This document shows positions 16,600 through 25,984 of a stretch of 64,000 nucleotides of DNA, piece by piece; within the stretch, counting starts at the first letter, position 1; each line of letters starts with the position of its first letter. Source of the DNA: Pseudomonas piscis (GTDB lineage: Bacteria > Pseudomonadota > Gammaproteobacteria > Pseudomonadales > Pseudomonadaceae); contig NZ_WHUV01000001.1 in the NCBI RefSeq assembly GCF_009380155.1, positions 558,001-622,000 of the forward strand, written 5' to 3'. The notes under the pieces are model-generated. The model ran no database searches. It was not told the origin of the DNA and saw only the letters and a list, made by a program, of their open reading frames with translations. The position numbers and the translations under genes are program-made.

Positions 16600-17342
16600 G
16601 TTCACTGCCGTATAGGCAGCTAAGAAAATCTCAGAGTCAGTTGCCCCGAGTGCGCACAGGTTCACTGCCGTATAGGCAGCTAAGAAATTCAGCAGCGAAT
16701 GGATAGAGTTTCGAATGCTGTTCACTGCCGTATAGGCAGCTAAGAAAAGGACAATGGGATCAAGCGCTCGGGTGAAGATGTTCACTGCCGTATAGGCAGC
16801 TAAGAAAAAGCCGGCGCCGGCTCCAGAGCGATCGCTTGCGTTCACTGCCGTATAGGCAGCTAAGAAACCAAAAGTCTTGTAGATGTCCAGCAGCACCGTG
16901 TTCACTGCCGTATAGGCAGCTAAGAAAAAGGTGATATGCGTTATCTGGCGCAGAACTCGGTTCACTGCCGTATAGGCAGCTAAGAAAAATGGGGATGGCT
17001 GAGCGTGAACGATATCCGGGTTCACTGCCGTATAGGCAGCTAAGAAAGTCTGCCCCAGGCAGCGCGCCGGGCTCATAAAGTTCACTGCCGTATAGGCAGC
17101 TAAGAAAGCAGATCGTCGAGCAGATCGATTACGAGCTGAGCTCACTGCCGTATAAGCAGCTAAGAAAAGGAGTACTTGCTGCTTTGGAGGTTTGGCCATG
17201 TTCACTGCCGCACAGGCAGCTAAGAAACCAGTCCTTCAGCGTCCATCGGTGCTGTTCATCTCGATTGCCGAACAGGCAGGCAACACACAATCCATCATCA
17301 ATCCATCGGCACCCGTTACTGCCGTAGAGGCAGCTTGAGAGA
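16600..17342 (+). CRISPR. Type I-F CRISPR array: 11 good repeats, 2 decayed trailer repeats
   Basis: 28-bp repeats beginning GTTCACTGCCGTATAGGCAG and ending CTAAGAAA start every 60 bp from 16600 to 17200, with ten 32-bp spacers (16628-16659 to 17168-17199). The first nine repeats are identical. Repeat 10 (17140) has two changes, repeat 11 (17200) has CACA instead of TATA in the loop, and a strongly diverged copy is at 17260-17287. A further one with a one-base deletion lies at about 17315-17342, after a 27-bp interval. The repeat equals the P. aeruginosa I-F type, with the palindromic CTGCC/GGCAG stem cut by Cas6f. Transcription is rightward from the leader. Targets of the spacers cannot be identified without a search. 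Confidence 0.97.
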
Positions 17343-17392
17343 CTTGATGCACTAATCGCTGGCTGGCCTGGGGCTCCCGGGCCGGGCGCGTC

Positions 17393-17412
17393 TTTGTCAC
17401 ATCCCCTTCATC
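17393..17412 (+). promoter_or_regulatory. Possible Pho box upstream of phoD-like gene
   Basis: TTTGTCACATCCCCTTCATC shows two TGTCAC/TTCATC half-sites 11 bp apart, loosely like the PhoB direct repeat. It lies about 45 bp before the ATG. The match is partial. Confidence 0.25.
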
Positions 17413-17457
17413 GGCGCTGGCTAAGGTGGCCTCTTTTGACCATGTCAGGGAGTCACC

Positions 17458-18999
17458 ATGAGCGAGTTCAACCTCGGTCGTCGACGGATCATGCAAATCG
17501 CCGGGGCGGGGATGTTGCTGCCCAGCCTGGCGCCGGCGGTGATCGCCTCGGTCAAGGATCGACCCAAGCTCACCGATGGCGTGCAGTCCGGGGACTTGCA
17601 GGGCGATCGGGCGGTCATCTGGAGCCGCAGCGACCGCCCGGCGCGGATGGTGGTGGAGTGGGACACCCGCAGCATGTTCACCAACCCGCGACGCCTGGTC
17701 TCGCCGCTGGCCGATGCCCGCACCGACTTCACCGCCCGGGTGGACCTGAGCGGGCTGCCGGTCAACCAGGCGATTTTTTATCGGGTGACCTTCGAGGATG
17801 CCCGCACCGGGGTGGCCAGCGAACCCTGGTTCGGCCATTTGCGCAGTGCCCCGAGCCAGCGCCGGGATATCCGTTTCGTCTGGAGCGGCGACACCGTCGG
17901 CCAGGGTTTCGGCATCAACCCGGACATCGGCGGCATGCGCATCTACGAGGCGATGCGCCTGCGCCTGCCGGACTTTTTTATCCACAGCGGCGACACCATC
18001 TACGCCGATGGCCCGGTGCCGGCTCAATTGACCACCGAGGGTGGGCGCATCTGGCGCAATATCACCACCGAGGCCAAGAGCAAGGTGGCCGAGACCCTGA
18101 ACGAGTATCGCGGCAACTACCGCTACAACTTGATGGACGAGAACCTGCGCCGGTTCAACGCCGAGGTGCCGCAGATCTGGCAGTGGGACGACCACGAGGT
18201 GGTCAACAACTGGTCGCCGAGCAAGCAGCTGGACGAGCGCTACATGGTCAAGGACATCCAGACCCTGGTGGGCCGTGCGCGCCAGGCCTGGCTGGAGTAC
18301 GCGCCGATGCGCCGGCAGAGTGCAGACGGTGGCGGGCGCATCTATCGCAAGCTCAGCTACGGGCCGTTGCTGGATGTGTTCGTGCTGGACATGCGCAGCT
18401 ATCGCGGGCCCAACGATGACAACCTCGGCGGCGAGAAGCCGTTCCTCGGCCGTGAGCAACTGGACTGGCTCAAGCGCGAGCTCAAGGATTCCCAGGCGCA
18501 GTGGAAGGTGGTGGCGGCGGACATGCCCATCGGCCTGGGCGTGCCCGACGGCGAGGTCAGCCCCGGCGTGGCGCGCTGGGAGGCCATCGCCAACGGCGAC
18601 CCGGGCCAGGCTCAGGGCCGCGAGCTGGAGATCGCCGAGTTGCTGGCCTACCTGCGCAAGCACCGGGTGCGCAACCATGTGTGGCTGACCGCCGACGTGC
18701 ATTACTGCGCGGCCCACCACTACCACCCGGACCGGGCGGCGTTCCAGGATTTCGAGCCGTTCTGGGAGTTCGTCGCCGGCCCGTTGAATGCCGGCAGCTT
18801 CGGGCCCAACGTGCTGGACAAGACCTTCGGCCCCGAGGTGGTGTTCCAGAAGGCGCCGCCGACCCAGAACGCCTCGCCGTTCGCTGGGTTCCAGTTCTTT
18901 GGCGAGGTGCAGATCGATGGCCAGACGGCGGAGATGAGCGTGATCCTGCGTGATCTCGATGGCGTGGCGGTGTTCGAGCGCAAGCTGCAACCGGCCTGA
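17458..18999 (+). CDS. phoD: PhoD-like alkaline phosphatase/phosphodiesterase, Tat-exported
   Basis: 513 residues, exported metallophosphoesterase that releases phosphate from mono- and diesters. A Tat-type signal is present: GRRRIMQIAGAGMLLPSLAP near residues 7-26. Metal-site segments of the PhoD family are visible as FVWSGDTVGQGFG, IHSGDTIYADGP, WQWDDHEVVNNW and WLTADVHYCAAHHYHPDR. GGGAG precedes the ATG at 17458. It starts about 115 bp after the CRISPR trailer and marks the right boundary of the accessory block. Phosphate-starvation control is plausible. Confidence 0.88.
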   Translation: MSEFNLGRRRIMQIAGAGMLLPSLAPAVIASVKDRPKLTDGVQSGDLQGDRAVIWSRSDRPARMVVEWDTRSMFTNPRRLVSPLADARTDFTARVDLSGLPVNQAIFYRVTFEDARTGVASEPWFGHLRSAPSQRRDIRFVWSGDTVGQGFGINPDIGGMRIYEAMRLRLPDFFIHSGDTIYADGPVPAQLTTEGGRIWRNITTEAKSKVAETLNEYRGNYRYNLMDENLRRFNAEVPQIWQWDDHEVVNNWSPSKQLDERYMVKDIQTLVGRARQAWLEYAPMRRQSADGGGRIYRKLSYGPLLDVFVLDMRSYRGPNDDNLGGEKPFLGREQLDWLKRELKDSQAQWKVVAADMPIGLGVPDGEVSPGVARWEAIANGDPGQAQGRELEIAELLAYLRKHRVRNHVWLTADVHYCAAHHYHPDRAAFQDFEPFWEFVAGPLNAGSFGPNVLDKTFGPEVVFQKAPPTQNASPFAGFQFFGEVQIDGQTAEMSVILRDLDGVAVFERKLQPA

Positions 19000-19020
19000 T
19001 GCGCGCCTATGGCCCATGGG

Positions 19021-19110
19021 GTAGGAGCGCGGCTCGCCCGCGATGAATGCTAACGCAGTGTCCTAGACACACCGCATCGCGCTTATCGTGGGCGAGCCTC
19101 GCTCCTGCGG
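19021..19110. repeat. Pair of inverted REP elements (REPIN-like)
   Basis: GTAGGAGCGCGGCTCGCCCG at 19021-19040 is matched in inverted order by GGGCGAGCCTCGCTCCTGCG at about 19090-19109, with about 50 bp between. This is the two-REP arrangement common in fluorescent pseudomonads. It lies between convergent phoD and piuB and could end both transcripts. Confidence 0.7.
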
Positions 19111-19111
19111 G

Positions 19112-21643
19112 TCAGTAGACGTCGCGGCGGCAGCGGCCTTGTTCGATCAGGCGCTCGACCTGTTCGGCGCCCAGCAGCTCGTTGAGCACCTGGTCCACCC
19201 CCGAGGCCATGCCTTGCAGGCTGCCGCAGATGTAGAGCGCGGCGCCGTCGTCGAGCCACTGTTGCAAGGTCCCGGCGGCTTCGCGCAGGCGATCCTGGAC
19301 GTAGATCTTCTGTTCCTGGTCGCGGGAGAAGGCCAGGTCCAGGCGACTCAGGTCGCCCCGGGCCAGCCATTCCTGCAGCTCGTCCTTGCAGTAGAAATCA
19401 TGCTCGGCATTGCGCTCGCCAAAGAGCAGCCAGTTGCGTTGCTGACCCTCGGCGATCCGCGCCTTGAGCAGGCTGCGCAGCCCAGCCAGGCCGGTGCCGT
19501 TACCCAGCAAGATCAGTGGGCAGGGCTCGGTCGGCAGGTGGAAACCGCTGTTGCGGCGCACCCGCAGGCTGATGCTCGCGCCTACTTGGACGTGCTCGGT
19601 AAGCCAGCCGGAGCCGATGCCCAGGCTGCCGTCGGCGTGGCGTTCCTGGCGCACCAGCAGTTCCAGGCAGCCGTCGGCGGCGATCGAGGCGATGGAATAT
19701 TCGCGCTGGGTCAGCGGCACCAGCGCATCCACCAGGGCCTGGGCATGCAGGCCCACCAGGTGGGCGCGGTTCTCCGGTAGCTGGCGGCTGCCCAGGGCCT
19801 GCTCCAGGCTCTCTTCCAGGCCGTCGAGCTGCACCGGGCTCTCGCCGGAAAGCCCCAGACCCTCGAGGAAGTGGTCCACCAGCCACGGGCAGTTGCGCGG
19901 CATGACTTCCACCAGGTCGCCGGCCAGCCAGCTGCTGGTGCCGGGCGGTTGCAATTGCAGCAAATAGACCCCGGAGCCGCTGCTCTCGGGGTTCAGCAGG
20001 TGGCGCTGGCTCAGGGTCCAGTTGGCGAAAGCCGGGGCCTGCCACAGGTCCACCGGGGCATGCCCGGTGAGCTGGCCCAGTTGTTGTTGCCAGTGGCGCA
20101 GGGCGTAGCTGTCGCCATTGTCGACTTCCACCGGGGTGAACAGGCTGCTGGCGCCCTGGCTCGACAGCCAGGTGTGCAGGCGCCGGGCGAAACCGCAGAA
20201 CTGCGGGTATTGGCGGTCGCCCAGGCCCAGCACTGCGTATTCCAGGCCGTCGAGGGCCAGCTCGCGGCCCAGCAGCTTGCGCTCGAAGCCCCGGGCGCTG
20301 TCCGGGGCCTCGCCATCGCCAAAGGTGCTGACCACGAACAACGCCCGCTGGGCACTGCGCAGGTCCTGCTCGTCCAGGCTGGCCAGCGGGCGGACCCGGG
20401 CGCCGATGCCGGCGGCCTGCAATTGCCCGGCGGTCTGCCAGGCCAGTTGTTCGGCGAAACCGCTCTGGCTGGCAAAGCCGATCAGCCAGCCGTTGGTATC
20501 GTCGGTGGCCTGTTCCAGGCCCTGACGGGCGTCCTTGATCTGGCGCTTCTTGCGCCGCCGATCCAGGTACAGCAACCAGCCGGTGATGAAGAACAGCGGC
20601 ATGCACAGCGAGGCCAGGGTCAGCACGATGCGCCCCACCAGGCCGAAGTAGCTGCCCACGTGCAGGGCGTAGACGCTGGTCAGCAATTGCGCCTTGAAGC
20701 TCTTGTCGGCGTAGCGCTCATGCCGGCTGATGACGCCGGTGGCCGGGTCCAGGGTGATCTGGTTCAGGGCGCGCTCGTGGGGCGAGTCCTTGAGCAGGTA
20801 GAACACCGTCGCCGGCTGCCCGGCCACGGGCGGCATGCGCACGTTGTAGGCGCTAAGGTCCTTGCCGGCGGCGCTGTAGATGCTGCTCCACATGGCGTTG
20901 TAGTCGGCCACCGGGGCCGGGCCCTTGGCCGGCGGGCCGCCACGCCCGCCCCGGGCGCGCTCGCTGTGTGGCGAGTCGGACAGCAGGCGGGTCAGGCCCT
21001 TGCTGTACCACTCGTACGACCAGTACAGGCCGGTGAGGGCGAACAAGAGGTAGAACAACAAGCACCAGGTGCCGAACACCGCGTGCAGGTCCCAGTTGAA
21101 GGCCCGGCCTTTCTTGGCCCAGTCCAGGGTCAGCCAGGCGCGCCAGCTGGCGACCTGGCGCGGCCAGCGCAGGTACAACCCGGACAGGCAGAAGAAGATC
21201 AGGATCAGGGTGCAGGCGCCGGTGATCTGCCGGCCGCTGTCGCCCATGGCCAGGAACCGGTGCAGTTGCAGCATGAAGCCGAAGAAGCCCTGGCCCACGG
21301 CCTCGCCGGTGAACTGGCCGGTGTAGGGGTCGAAGTAGCGCATCTGCCCACGGCGTTCCCCGGGCGGCGGGGTGTAGAACACCCGCGCGGCATTGCCGCT
21401 GTCGGTCTCGACCCAGAGCATGGACACGTCCTTGCCCTCGGCCGCCTGGAGTTTGGCCACCAGCTCGGCCGGCGGCAGGGTGCCGGCGGGCAGCTTGTCG
21501 ACCTGCAGCACCGAGGGGTTGAGCGCCCGCAGGATCTCGTCCTCGAACGACACCGTGGCCCCGGTGATGCCCATCAAGGCCAGGACCAGCCCGGCGCTGA
21601 TGCCGAAGAACCAGTGCAGCTGGAACAGGGTTTTCTTCAACAC
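19112..21643 (-). CDS. piuB: PepSY-domain membrane flavoreductase (PiuB-like)
   Basis: Predicted inner-membrane/cytoplasmic reductase, probably for ferric siderophores. 843 residues from GTG 21643 ([17 protein letters not shown]); an ATG at 21712 would add 23 residues but lacks family similarity. A PepSY region with about four membrane helices (residues 1-400) has GLYLRWPR and [20 protein letters not shown]. Then come a flavodoxin-like domain ([29 protein letters not shown]) and a CysJ-like FAD/NADPH reductase ([35 protein letters not shown]). In P. aeruginosa the same gene precedes piuA, piuC, sel1 and speC. It is separated from piuA by a terminator, so it has its own promoter. Confidence 0.85.
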   Translation of the reverse strand: MLKKTLFQLHWFFGISAGLVLALMGITGATVSFEDEILRALNPSVLQVDKLPAGTLPPAELVAKLQAAEGKDVSMLWVETDSGNAARVFYTPPPGERRGQMRYFDPYTGQFTGEAVGQGFFGFMLQLHRFLAMGDSGRQITGACTLILIFFCLSGLYLRWPRQVASWRAWLTLDWAKKGRAFNWDLHAVFGTWCLLFYLLFALTGLYWSYEWYSKGLTRLLSDSPHSERARGGRGGPPAKGPAPVADYNAMWSSIYSAAGKDLSAYNVRMPPVAGQPATVFYLLKDSPHERALNQITLDPATGVISRHERYADKSFKAQLLTSVYALHVGSYFGLVGRIVLTLASLCMPLFFITGWLLYLDRRRKKRQIKDARQGLEQATDDTNGWLIGFASQSGFAEQLAWQTAGQLQAAGIGARVRPLASLDEQDLRSAQRALFVVSTFGDGEAPDSARGFERKLLGRELALDGLEYAVLGLGDRQYPQFCGFARRLHTWLSSQGASSLFTPVEVDNGDSYALRHWQQQLGQLTGHAPVDLWQAPAFANWTLSQRHLLNPESSGSGVYLLQLQPPGTSSWLAGDLVEVMPRNCPWLVDHFLEGLGLSGESPVQLDGLEESLEQALGSRQLPENRAHLVGLHAQALVDALVPLTQREYSIASIAADGCLELLVRQERHADGSLGIGSGWLTEHVQVGASISLRVRRNSGFHLPTEPCPLILLGNGTGLAGLRSLLKARIAEGQQRNWLLFGERNAEHDFYCKDELQEWLARGDLSRLDLAFSRDQEQKIYVQDRLREAAGTLQQWLDDGAALYICGSLQGMASGVDQVLNELLGAEQVERLIEQGRCRRDVY

Positions 21644-21726
21644 ATCGACCGCCTTGTTCGTCCGAAGAGGTGAAACACGGCGCGCATTATGCCGTGTGTG
21701 AGCGAGAAGCATTCTTCTTTACATGC

Positions 21727-21757
21727 AAAAGCCCCAGGCAGCGGGTGCATGGGGCTT
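21727..21757 (-). terminator. Rho-independent terminator after piuA
   Basis: AAGCCCC and GGGGCTT arms with a 15-base loop, then TTTT on the minus strand, 38 bases after the piuA stop. Confidence 0.75.
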
Positions 21758-21795
21758 GGGCACCTGTGGCCGGGGCCACAGGGTGTCGCGGTGGA

Positions 21796-24099
21796 TCAGA
21801 AGTGGAAGTTGGCACTCATCAGGGCGGTACGGCCTGGGGCCTGGTTGGCGAAGTGCGCCGCGTAGGCCTTGTCGTAGTAGGTCTTGTCCGTCAGGTTCTG
21901 CACGTTCAGTTGCAGGTCGACGTTCTTGGTCAGCTTGTAGCTGGCCATGGCGTCGTAGCGGGTGTAGGACGGTACATACAGAGTGTTGTTGTTATCACCC
22001 CAGACCTTGTCGACGTAGAAGGCACCACCACCGATGGTCAGCTTCTGGGTCAGGTTGTAGGTGGTCCAGAGGCTGAAGCTGTTCTTCGGCGTGTTGGGCA
22101 GCTCGTTGCCTTTGGCCGGGTTGTTCAGGTTAGTGATCTTGCCGCTGCGATCACCAGCGGCACCTGGATCGACGATGGTGCTGTCCAGATAGCTGTAGCC
22201 GGCGAACACTTGCCATTTGTCGGTCAACTTTCCGCTGGCTGTCAGCTCGAGGCCGTCGACGCGGGTCTTGCCGGCGTTTTCGTAGGTGTAGTTGCTACTC
22301 AAGACTCGGGTGTTTTCTTTCTCGGTGCGGAAGATCGCTCCGGTCAGCGACAGCCGCTCGCTGAACAGATCCCATTTGGTACCGATTTCGTAGTTGGTGG
22401 TTTCCTCGGGCTTCATGTCGCTGACGATGCTGGTCGGCGTCCCGGAGGTGGTCGCGAAGGGGTTGGGTTCAGCCCCGTTATCCAAGGTGCTGCCCACCGG
22501 TGTTGCAGACGTGGCATAGGAAATGTAGACGCTACCGTTGTCCTGGGGCTTCCAGATCAACCCCAGCTGGCCGGTCACGAATTCACTGGTGTCCTCAGCC
22601 TTGAAGGTGGTGGTACGAGCGCCGTTCTTGGTCTTGGCTTGGGTTTCGAAATGGTCGTAGCGCAGGCCCATGTTGACCAGCCACTGCGGGGTCAGCTCCA
22701 GGGTATCTGCGAAGTAGATGGCACGAGTGGTGCCCTCGGTATCGGTACCCGCGTAGTTACGACTGATAGTGCCGGCGTAGATGTCGTCCGGCGTCGGATT
22801 CGACAGCGAGGTACAGACGCCCGATGGCTGCGGCACGTTGCACTTGATACTCGAGTTATTGGAAACGTTGTAGCCGCTCTTCTTCGAGGACTCGTCGGAC
22901 AGTTCGATACCGGTGGAGAAGTTGTTCTTGAAGCCACCCAGGACGAACTCACCATAGAGATCGGTCTGGTTGGTGGTGGTCTCGGTATTCGAGACCCGGG
23001 TGTTGGCCCGGCGCCATACCGTGCCGCTGCGTACGTTGCCCTGGCTATCGTCCGGCTGGGTCAGGATGTAGTCCTGCATGCTGGTGCCGTGGCGGAAGGT
23101 GTTCTTGAGGGTCAACGAGTCGTTCAGGTCGTGCTCGAAGGCGAAGGTCGCCGTGTCCACCCGGGACTTGCGGAAGTCGCGATCGGTCAGGCCGTAGAAG
23201 TTGCTGCTATCGCCACCGTTGACTGGTTTGTCCGGATGCGCGGCGGTGTGGGCCGTGCCCATGGAGTAGCCGTAGGGAATGCCCGAATCCGGCAGGTCGT
23301 CGCTTTCCAGATGGTAGTAGTCGAGGAATACCCGGGTGTCGGTACCCAGGCCGAAGGCCAGGGACGGCGCGACGCCCCAACGGTCGTAGTTGACCTTGTC
23401 CCGTCCAGCGACATTGCTTTCATGGCTCATCAGGTTCAGGCGGCCCGCAACGGTGTCACTGAACTGATAGTTGCCGTCCAGGGTGTAGCGTTGAGTCTGG
23501 TCGGAGCCCCAGGTGAAACCACCGTCGAGGGAGTTGCCCAGGTGAGCTTTCTTGCTGACCAGGTTGATGCTGCCCCCTGCTGCGCCACGGCCACCCATGG
23601 CCGAGTTCGGGCCTTTGCTGACCTCGATATTTTCCACGGCGAAGACTTCCCGGCTTTGAGCGCCGGTATCGCGTACGCCATCCAGGTAGGTGTCGCTTTG
23701 TGCATCGAAACCACGAATGAAGGGGCGGTCACCTTGTGGGTTGCCACCTTCACCAGCGCCGAAGGTGATACCTGGAACGGTGCGCAGTGCGTCTTGCAGC
23801 GAGGTCGCCGCCGTGTCCTTGAGGACTTGCTGCGGTACTACAGTTACCGAGCGCGGGGTGTTGACCAGCGGTGCCGTGTACTTCTTCGAGGAGGAGCTGT
23901 CGACCTTGTAGGACGTCGCGTCCTGGGCCTCGCCAGTGATGCTGGTGGCTTCCAGGGCAATCGCTCCCGAGGCTTTCTTGCCGGTGTCCTCGGCGGCCTG
24001 GACCATGTGCGCGGCAGAGCCGGCGGTGATGGCGACGCCGATGGCCGATGCCAGCAAACGTGGCGAACTGACAGCGGATAATGGTTGTTGGCGTGTCAT
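21796..24099 (-). CDS. piuA: TonB-dependent siderophore receptor PiuA
   Basis: Outer-membrane gated beta-barrel that imports ferric catechol-type siderophores; the P. aeruginosa orthologue also takes up siderophore-conjugated beta-lactams. 767 residues from ATG 24099, preceded by GGGGAGGGGA. The signal peptide ends near SAAHMVQA. Plug domain: [58 protein letters not shown]. The last strand ends in phenylalanine (SANFHF) for barrel insertion. An upstream frame extension to 24153 is not needed. Divergent piuC shares the promoter region with Fur-like palindromes. Confidence 0.92.
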   Translation of the reverse strand: MTRQQPLSAVSSPRLLASAIGVAITAGSAAHMVQAAEDTGKKASGAIALEATSITGEAQDATSYKVDSSSSKKYTAPLVNTPRSVTVVPQQVLKDTAATSLQDALRTVPGITFGAGEGGNPQGDRPFIRGFDAQSDTYLDGVRDTGAQSREVFAVENIEVSKGPNSAMGGRGAAGGSINLVSKKAHLGNSLDGGFTWGSDQTQRYTLDGNYQFSDTVAGRLNLMSHESNVAGRDKVNYDRWGVAPSLAFGLGTDTRVFLDYYHLESDDLPDSGIPYGYSMGTAHTAAHPDKPVNGGDSSNFYGLTDRDFRKSRVDTATFAFEHDLNDSLTLKNTFRHGTSMQDYILTQPDDSQGNVRSGTVWRRANTRVSNTETTTNQTDLYGEFVLGGFKNNFSTGIELSDESSKKSGYNVSNNSSIKCNVPQPSGVCTSLSNPTPDDIYAGTISRNYAGTDTEGTTRAIYFADTLELTPQWLVNMGLRYDHFETQAKTKNGARTTTFKAEDTSEFVTGQLGLIWKPQDNGSVYISYATSATPVGSTLDNGAEPNPFATTSGTPTSIVSDMKPEETTNYEIGTKWDLFSERLSLTGAIFRTEKENTRVLSSNYTYENAGKTRVDGLELTASGKLTDKWQVFAGYSYLDSTIVDPGAAGDRSGKITNLNNPAKGNELPNTPKNSFSLWTTYNLTQKLTIGGGAFYVDKVWGDNNNTLYVPSYTRYDAMASYKLTKNVDLQLNVQNLTDKTYYDKAYAAHFANQAPGRTALMSANFHF

Positions 24100-24164
24100 G
24101 TCTTGTCCCCTCCCCGAGGTTTTGAGGCCGCGGAATATAGGGGATGCGAGCATTCGTTATCAAT

Positions 24165-24185
24165 TGCGAAATATTGCTATTCGCA
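24165..24185. promoter_or_regulatory. Candidate Fur box, piuA side
   Basis: TGCGAA, 9 AT-rich bases, TTCGCA: a 21-bp palindrome 66 bp upstream of the piuA start. Iron regulation by Fur is expected for this receptor; the match is approximate. Confidence 0.45.
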
Positions 24186-24258
24186 CTGAATTTACATTCT
24201 TTACAATTTATCTTTACGGTTTTTGCATTCCCATCCGTCCCGGGCGTTTTACACAGTC

Positions 24259-24277
24259 AATAAGAATCAATACCATT
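24259..24277 (+). promoter_or_regulatory. Candidate Fur box, piuC side
   Basis: AATAAGAATCAATACCATT is an AT-rich 19-mer resembling Fur sites, about 30 bp before the piuC start. Moderate match only. Confidence 0.35.
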
Positions 24278-24307
24278 GCCGCACTTTCGGCTTCCAGGTA
24301 CCTGGCC

Positions 24308-24988
24308 ATGTTGCTGCACATCCCCGGCGTGTTCACCCGTGATGAAGTAGGGCGCATCCGCCAAGCCCTGGAGCAGGCGGACTGGGCGGACGGCAAGATC
24401 ACCGCCGGCTACCAGTCGGCCAAGGCCAAGCACAACCTGCAACTGCCCGAGGGCCATCCGCTGGCCCGGGAGATCGGCGAGGCGATGCTCGAGCGGTTAT
24501 GGCAGAACCCGCTGTTCATGTCCGCCGCCTTGCCGCACAAGGTGTTCCCGCCACTGTTCAACTGCTACACCGCAGGTGGCAGTTTCGACTTCCATATCGA
24601 CAATGCCGTGCGCCAGCCCAAGGGCAGCGCCGAGCGGGTGCGTACCGACCTGTCCTCGACCCTGTTCTTCAGCGACCCTGAGGACTACGACGGCGGTGAG
24701 CTGGAGATCCAGGACACCTACGGCGTGCAGCGGGTCAAGCTGCCGGCCGGCGACCTGGTGCTGTATCCCGGCACCAGCTTGCACAAGGTCAATCCGGTGA
24801 CCCGTGGTGCCCGCTACGCTTCGTTCTTCTGGACCCAGAGCCTGGTGCGCGAAGACAGCCAGCGGGCGCTGTTGTTCGAGATGGACGGGGCGATCCAGGA
24901 GCTGACCCGGGACATGCCCGAACACCCCTCGCTGATCCGCCTGACCGGCACCTACCACAACCTGCTGCGCCGCTGGGTCGAGGTCTAG
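24308..24988 (+). CDS. piuC: Fe(II)/2-oxoglutarate-dependent dioxygenase PiuC (PKHD-type)
   Basis: 226 residues, the usual length for PiuC/YbiX. Prolyl-4-hydroxylase-like fold with iron ligands H96 and D98 (FDFHIDNAV) and H159 (GTSLHKVNP); R169 in RGARY is placed to hold 2-oxoglutarate. The start [14 protein letters not shown] is at ATG 24308; the open frame from 23936 overlaps piuA and the promoter and is rejected. It is iron-regulated with piuA in P. aeruginosa, and the true substrate is not established. The Sel1 gene follows three bases later. Confidence 0.92.
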   Translation: MLLHIPGVFTRDEVGRIRQALEQADWADGKITAGYQSAKAKHNLQLPEGHPLAREIGEAMLERLWQNPLFMSAALPHKVFPPLFNCYTAGGSFDFHIDNAVRQPKGSAERVRTDLSSTLFFSDPEDYDGGELEIQDTYGVQRVKLPAGDLVLYPGTSLHKVNPVTRGARYASFFWTQSLVREDSQRALLFEMDGAIQELTRDMPEHPSLIRLTGTYHNLLRRWVEV

Positions 24989-24991
24989 GCC

Positions 24992-25891
24992 ATGGCTTTT
25001 CGACTGCGCCGCGAGGAAAGCCTCGATGGCGGGCAACTGAGCGCCATGCTCGAAGAGAGCCCGGGCCGCGCCGCCCAGGCGATCCTGCTGGCCGCCGGCG
25101 AAGGCCTGGTGGACGCCCAGGCGCTGCTGGGGCAGATCCTGCTCGATGGTCGCGGCATCGAGCGGGACCAGGCCCTGGCCCTGCGCTGGTTCGGCATCGC
25201 CGCCCAGCGCGGGCACCTGATGGCGCGCAACATGCTCGGCCGTTGTCATGAACACGGCTGGGGCTGCTCGGCGGACGCCGGCGTCGCTGCCGAGCATTAC
25301 CGCCAGGCCGCGGCTGCCGGCCTGGACTGGGGCCTGTACAACTACGCCAACCTGCTGGCCACCGGCCGTGGCGTGCCCCAGGACCACGGTCGGGCCCTGG
25401 CCTGCTACCAGCGCGCCGCGCAGCTGGGCCATGCCAAGTCGATGAACCTGCTGGGGCGTTACCTGGAAGAGGGGCTGGTTTGCCCGGCCGATCCCCAGGC
25501 GGCCCGGGATTGGTATCGTCGCTCGGCCGAGGGCGGTGACTTTCGCGGGCAGTTCAGCCATGGGGCGATCCTCGCCGATGCCGGGCGCATCGACGAAGCC
25601 CAGGACTGGCTGCAGCGGGCCCTGGCCGGCGGCAACCTGAATTTCCTCCGGGTCGCCCGTGGGGTGCTGCTAGAGGCCCGCCATCCCGAGATCCGCCAGT
25701 TGGCCCTGGCCTATCACCAGCGTGCGGCGCAACTGGGGGATGAGCGGGATGCCGCAAGGCTTGCCGAGTTGGCGGCCACGCTCGACCTGTTGCCTTCTGA
25801 GGGCCTGGCCGAGGTGGACGCGGACAGAGTCGTCGAGCATCAGGTGGTGCAGGCTTGGGCCGAGGACCTCTCCAAGGACGCAAAGGTGTAA
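24992..25891 (+). CDS. Sel1-like repeat protein downstream of piuC
   Basis: 299 residues made of about six Sel1-type (TPR-like) helical repeats, each with the AxxxLGxxxxxGxGVxxDxxxAxxWYxxAA pattern; clear copies are LLDGRGIERDQALALRWFGI and LLATGRGVPQDHGRALACYQ. No signal peptide, so cytoplasmic as annotated. It starts three bases after piuC and is in the same transcript, as in P. aeruginosa. A scaffold role in the iron-uptake group is inference. Confidence 0.85.
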   Translation: MAFRLRREESLDGGQLSAMLEESPGRAAQAILLAAGEGLVDAQALLGQILLDGRGIERDQALALRWFGIAAQRGHLMARNMLGRCHEHGWGCSADAGVAAEHYRQAAAAGLDWGLYNYANLLATGRGVPQDHGRALACYQRAAQLGHAKSMNLLGRYLEEGLVCPADPQAARDWYRRSAEGGDFRGQFSHGAILADAGRIDEAQDWLQRALAGGNLNFLRVARGVLLEARHPEIRQLALAYHQRAAQLGDERDAARLAELAATLDLLPSEGLAEVDADRVVEHQVVQAWAEDLSKDAKV

Positions 25892-25918
25892 ACCTTATTC
25901 AGGACGGCACAGCGCTCA

Positions 25919-25951
25919 TAAAAAAGCCCATGACACGTCATGGGCTTTTTC
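25919..25951. terminator. Bidirectional terminator between sel1 gene and speC
   Basis: AAAAAGCCCATGAC and GTCATGGGCTTTTT form a long stem with T/A tracts on both sides. It serves the rightward piuC-sel1 transcript and the leftward speC transcript. Confidence 0.88.
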
Positions 25952-25984
25952 TTACCGCTTGCAGCTCAAGGCTTGCCGCTGCCG

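Noticed and set aside
16597..17205. Reverse-strand 202-residue open frame with a repeated FLAAYTAVN motif
   Set aside because: It is the CRISPR array read backwards. The 60-bp period is a multiple of three and the repeat has no stop in that frame, so the frame stays open by chance.
7060..17450. The accessory block as a mobile island with attachment sites
   Set aside because: No tRNA, integrase, transposase or flanking direct repeat was found at either edge; only REP-type repeats are near.
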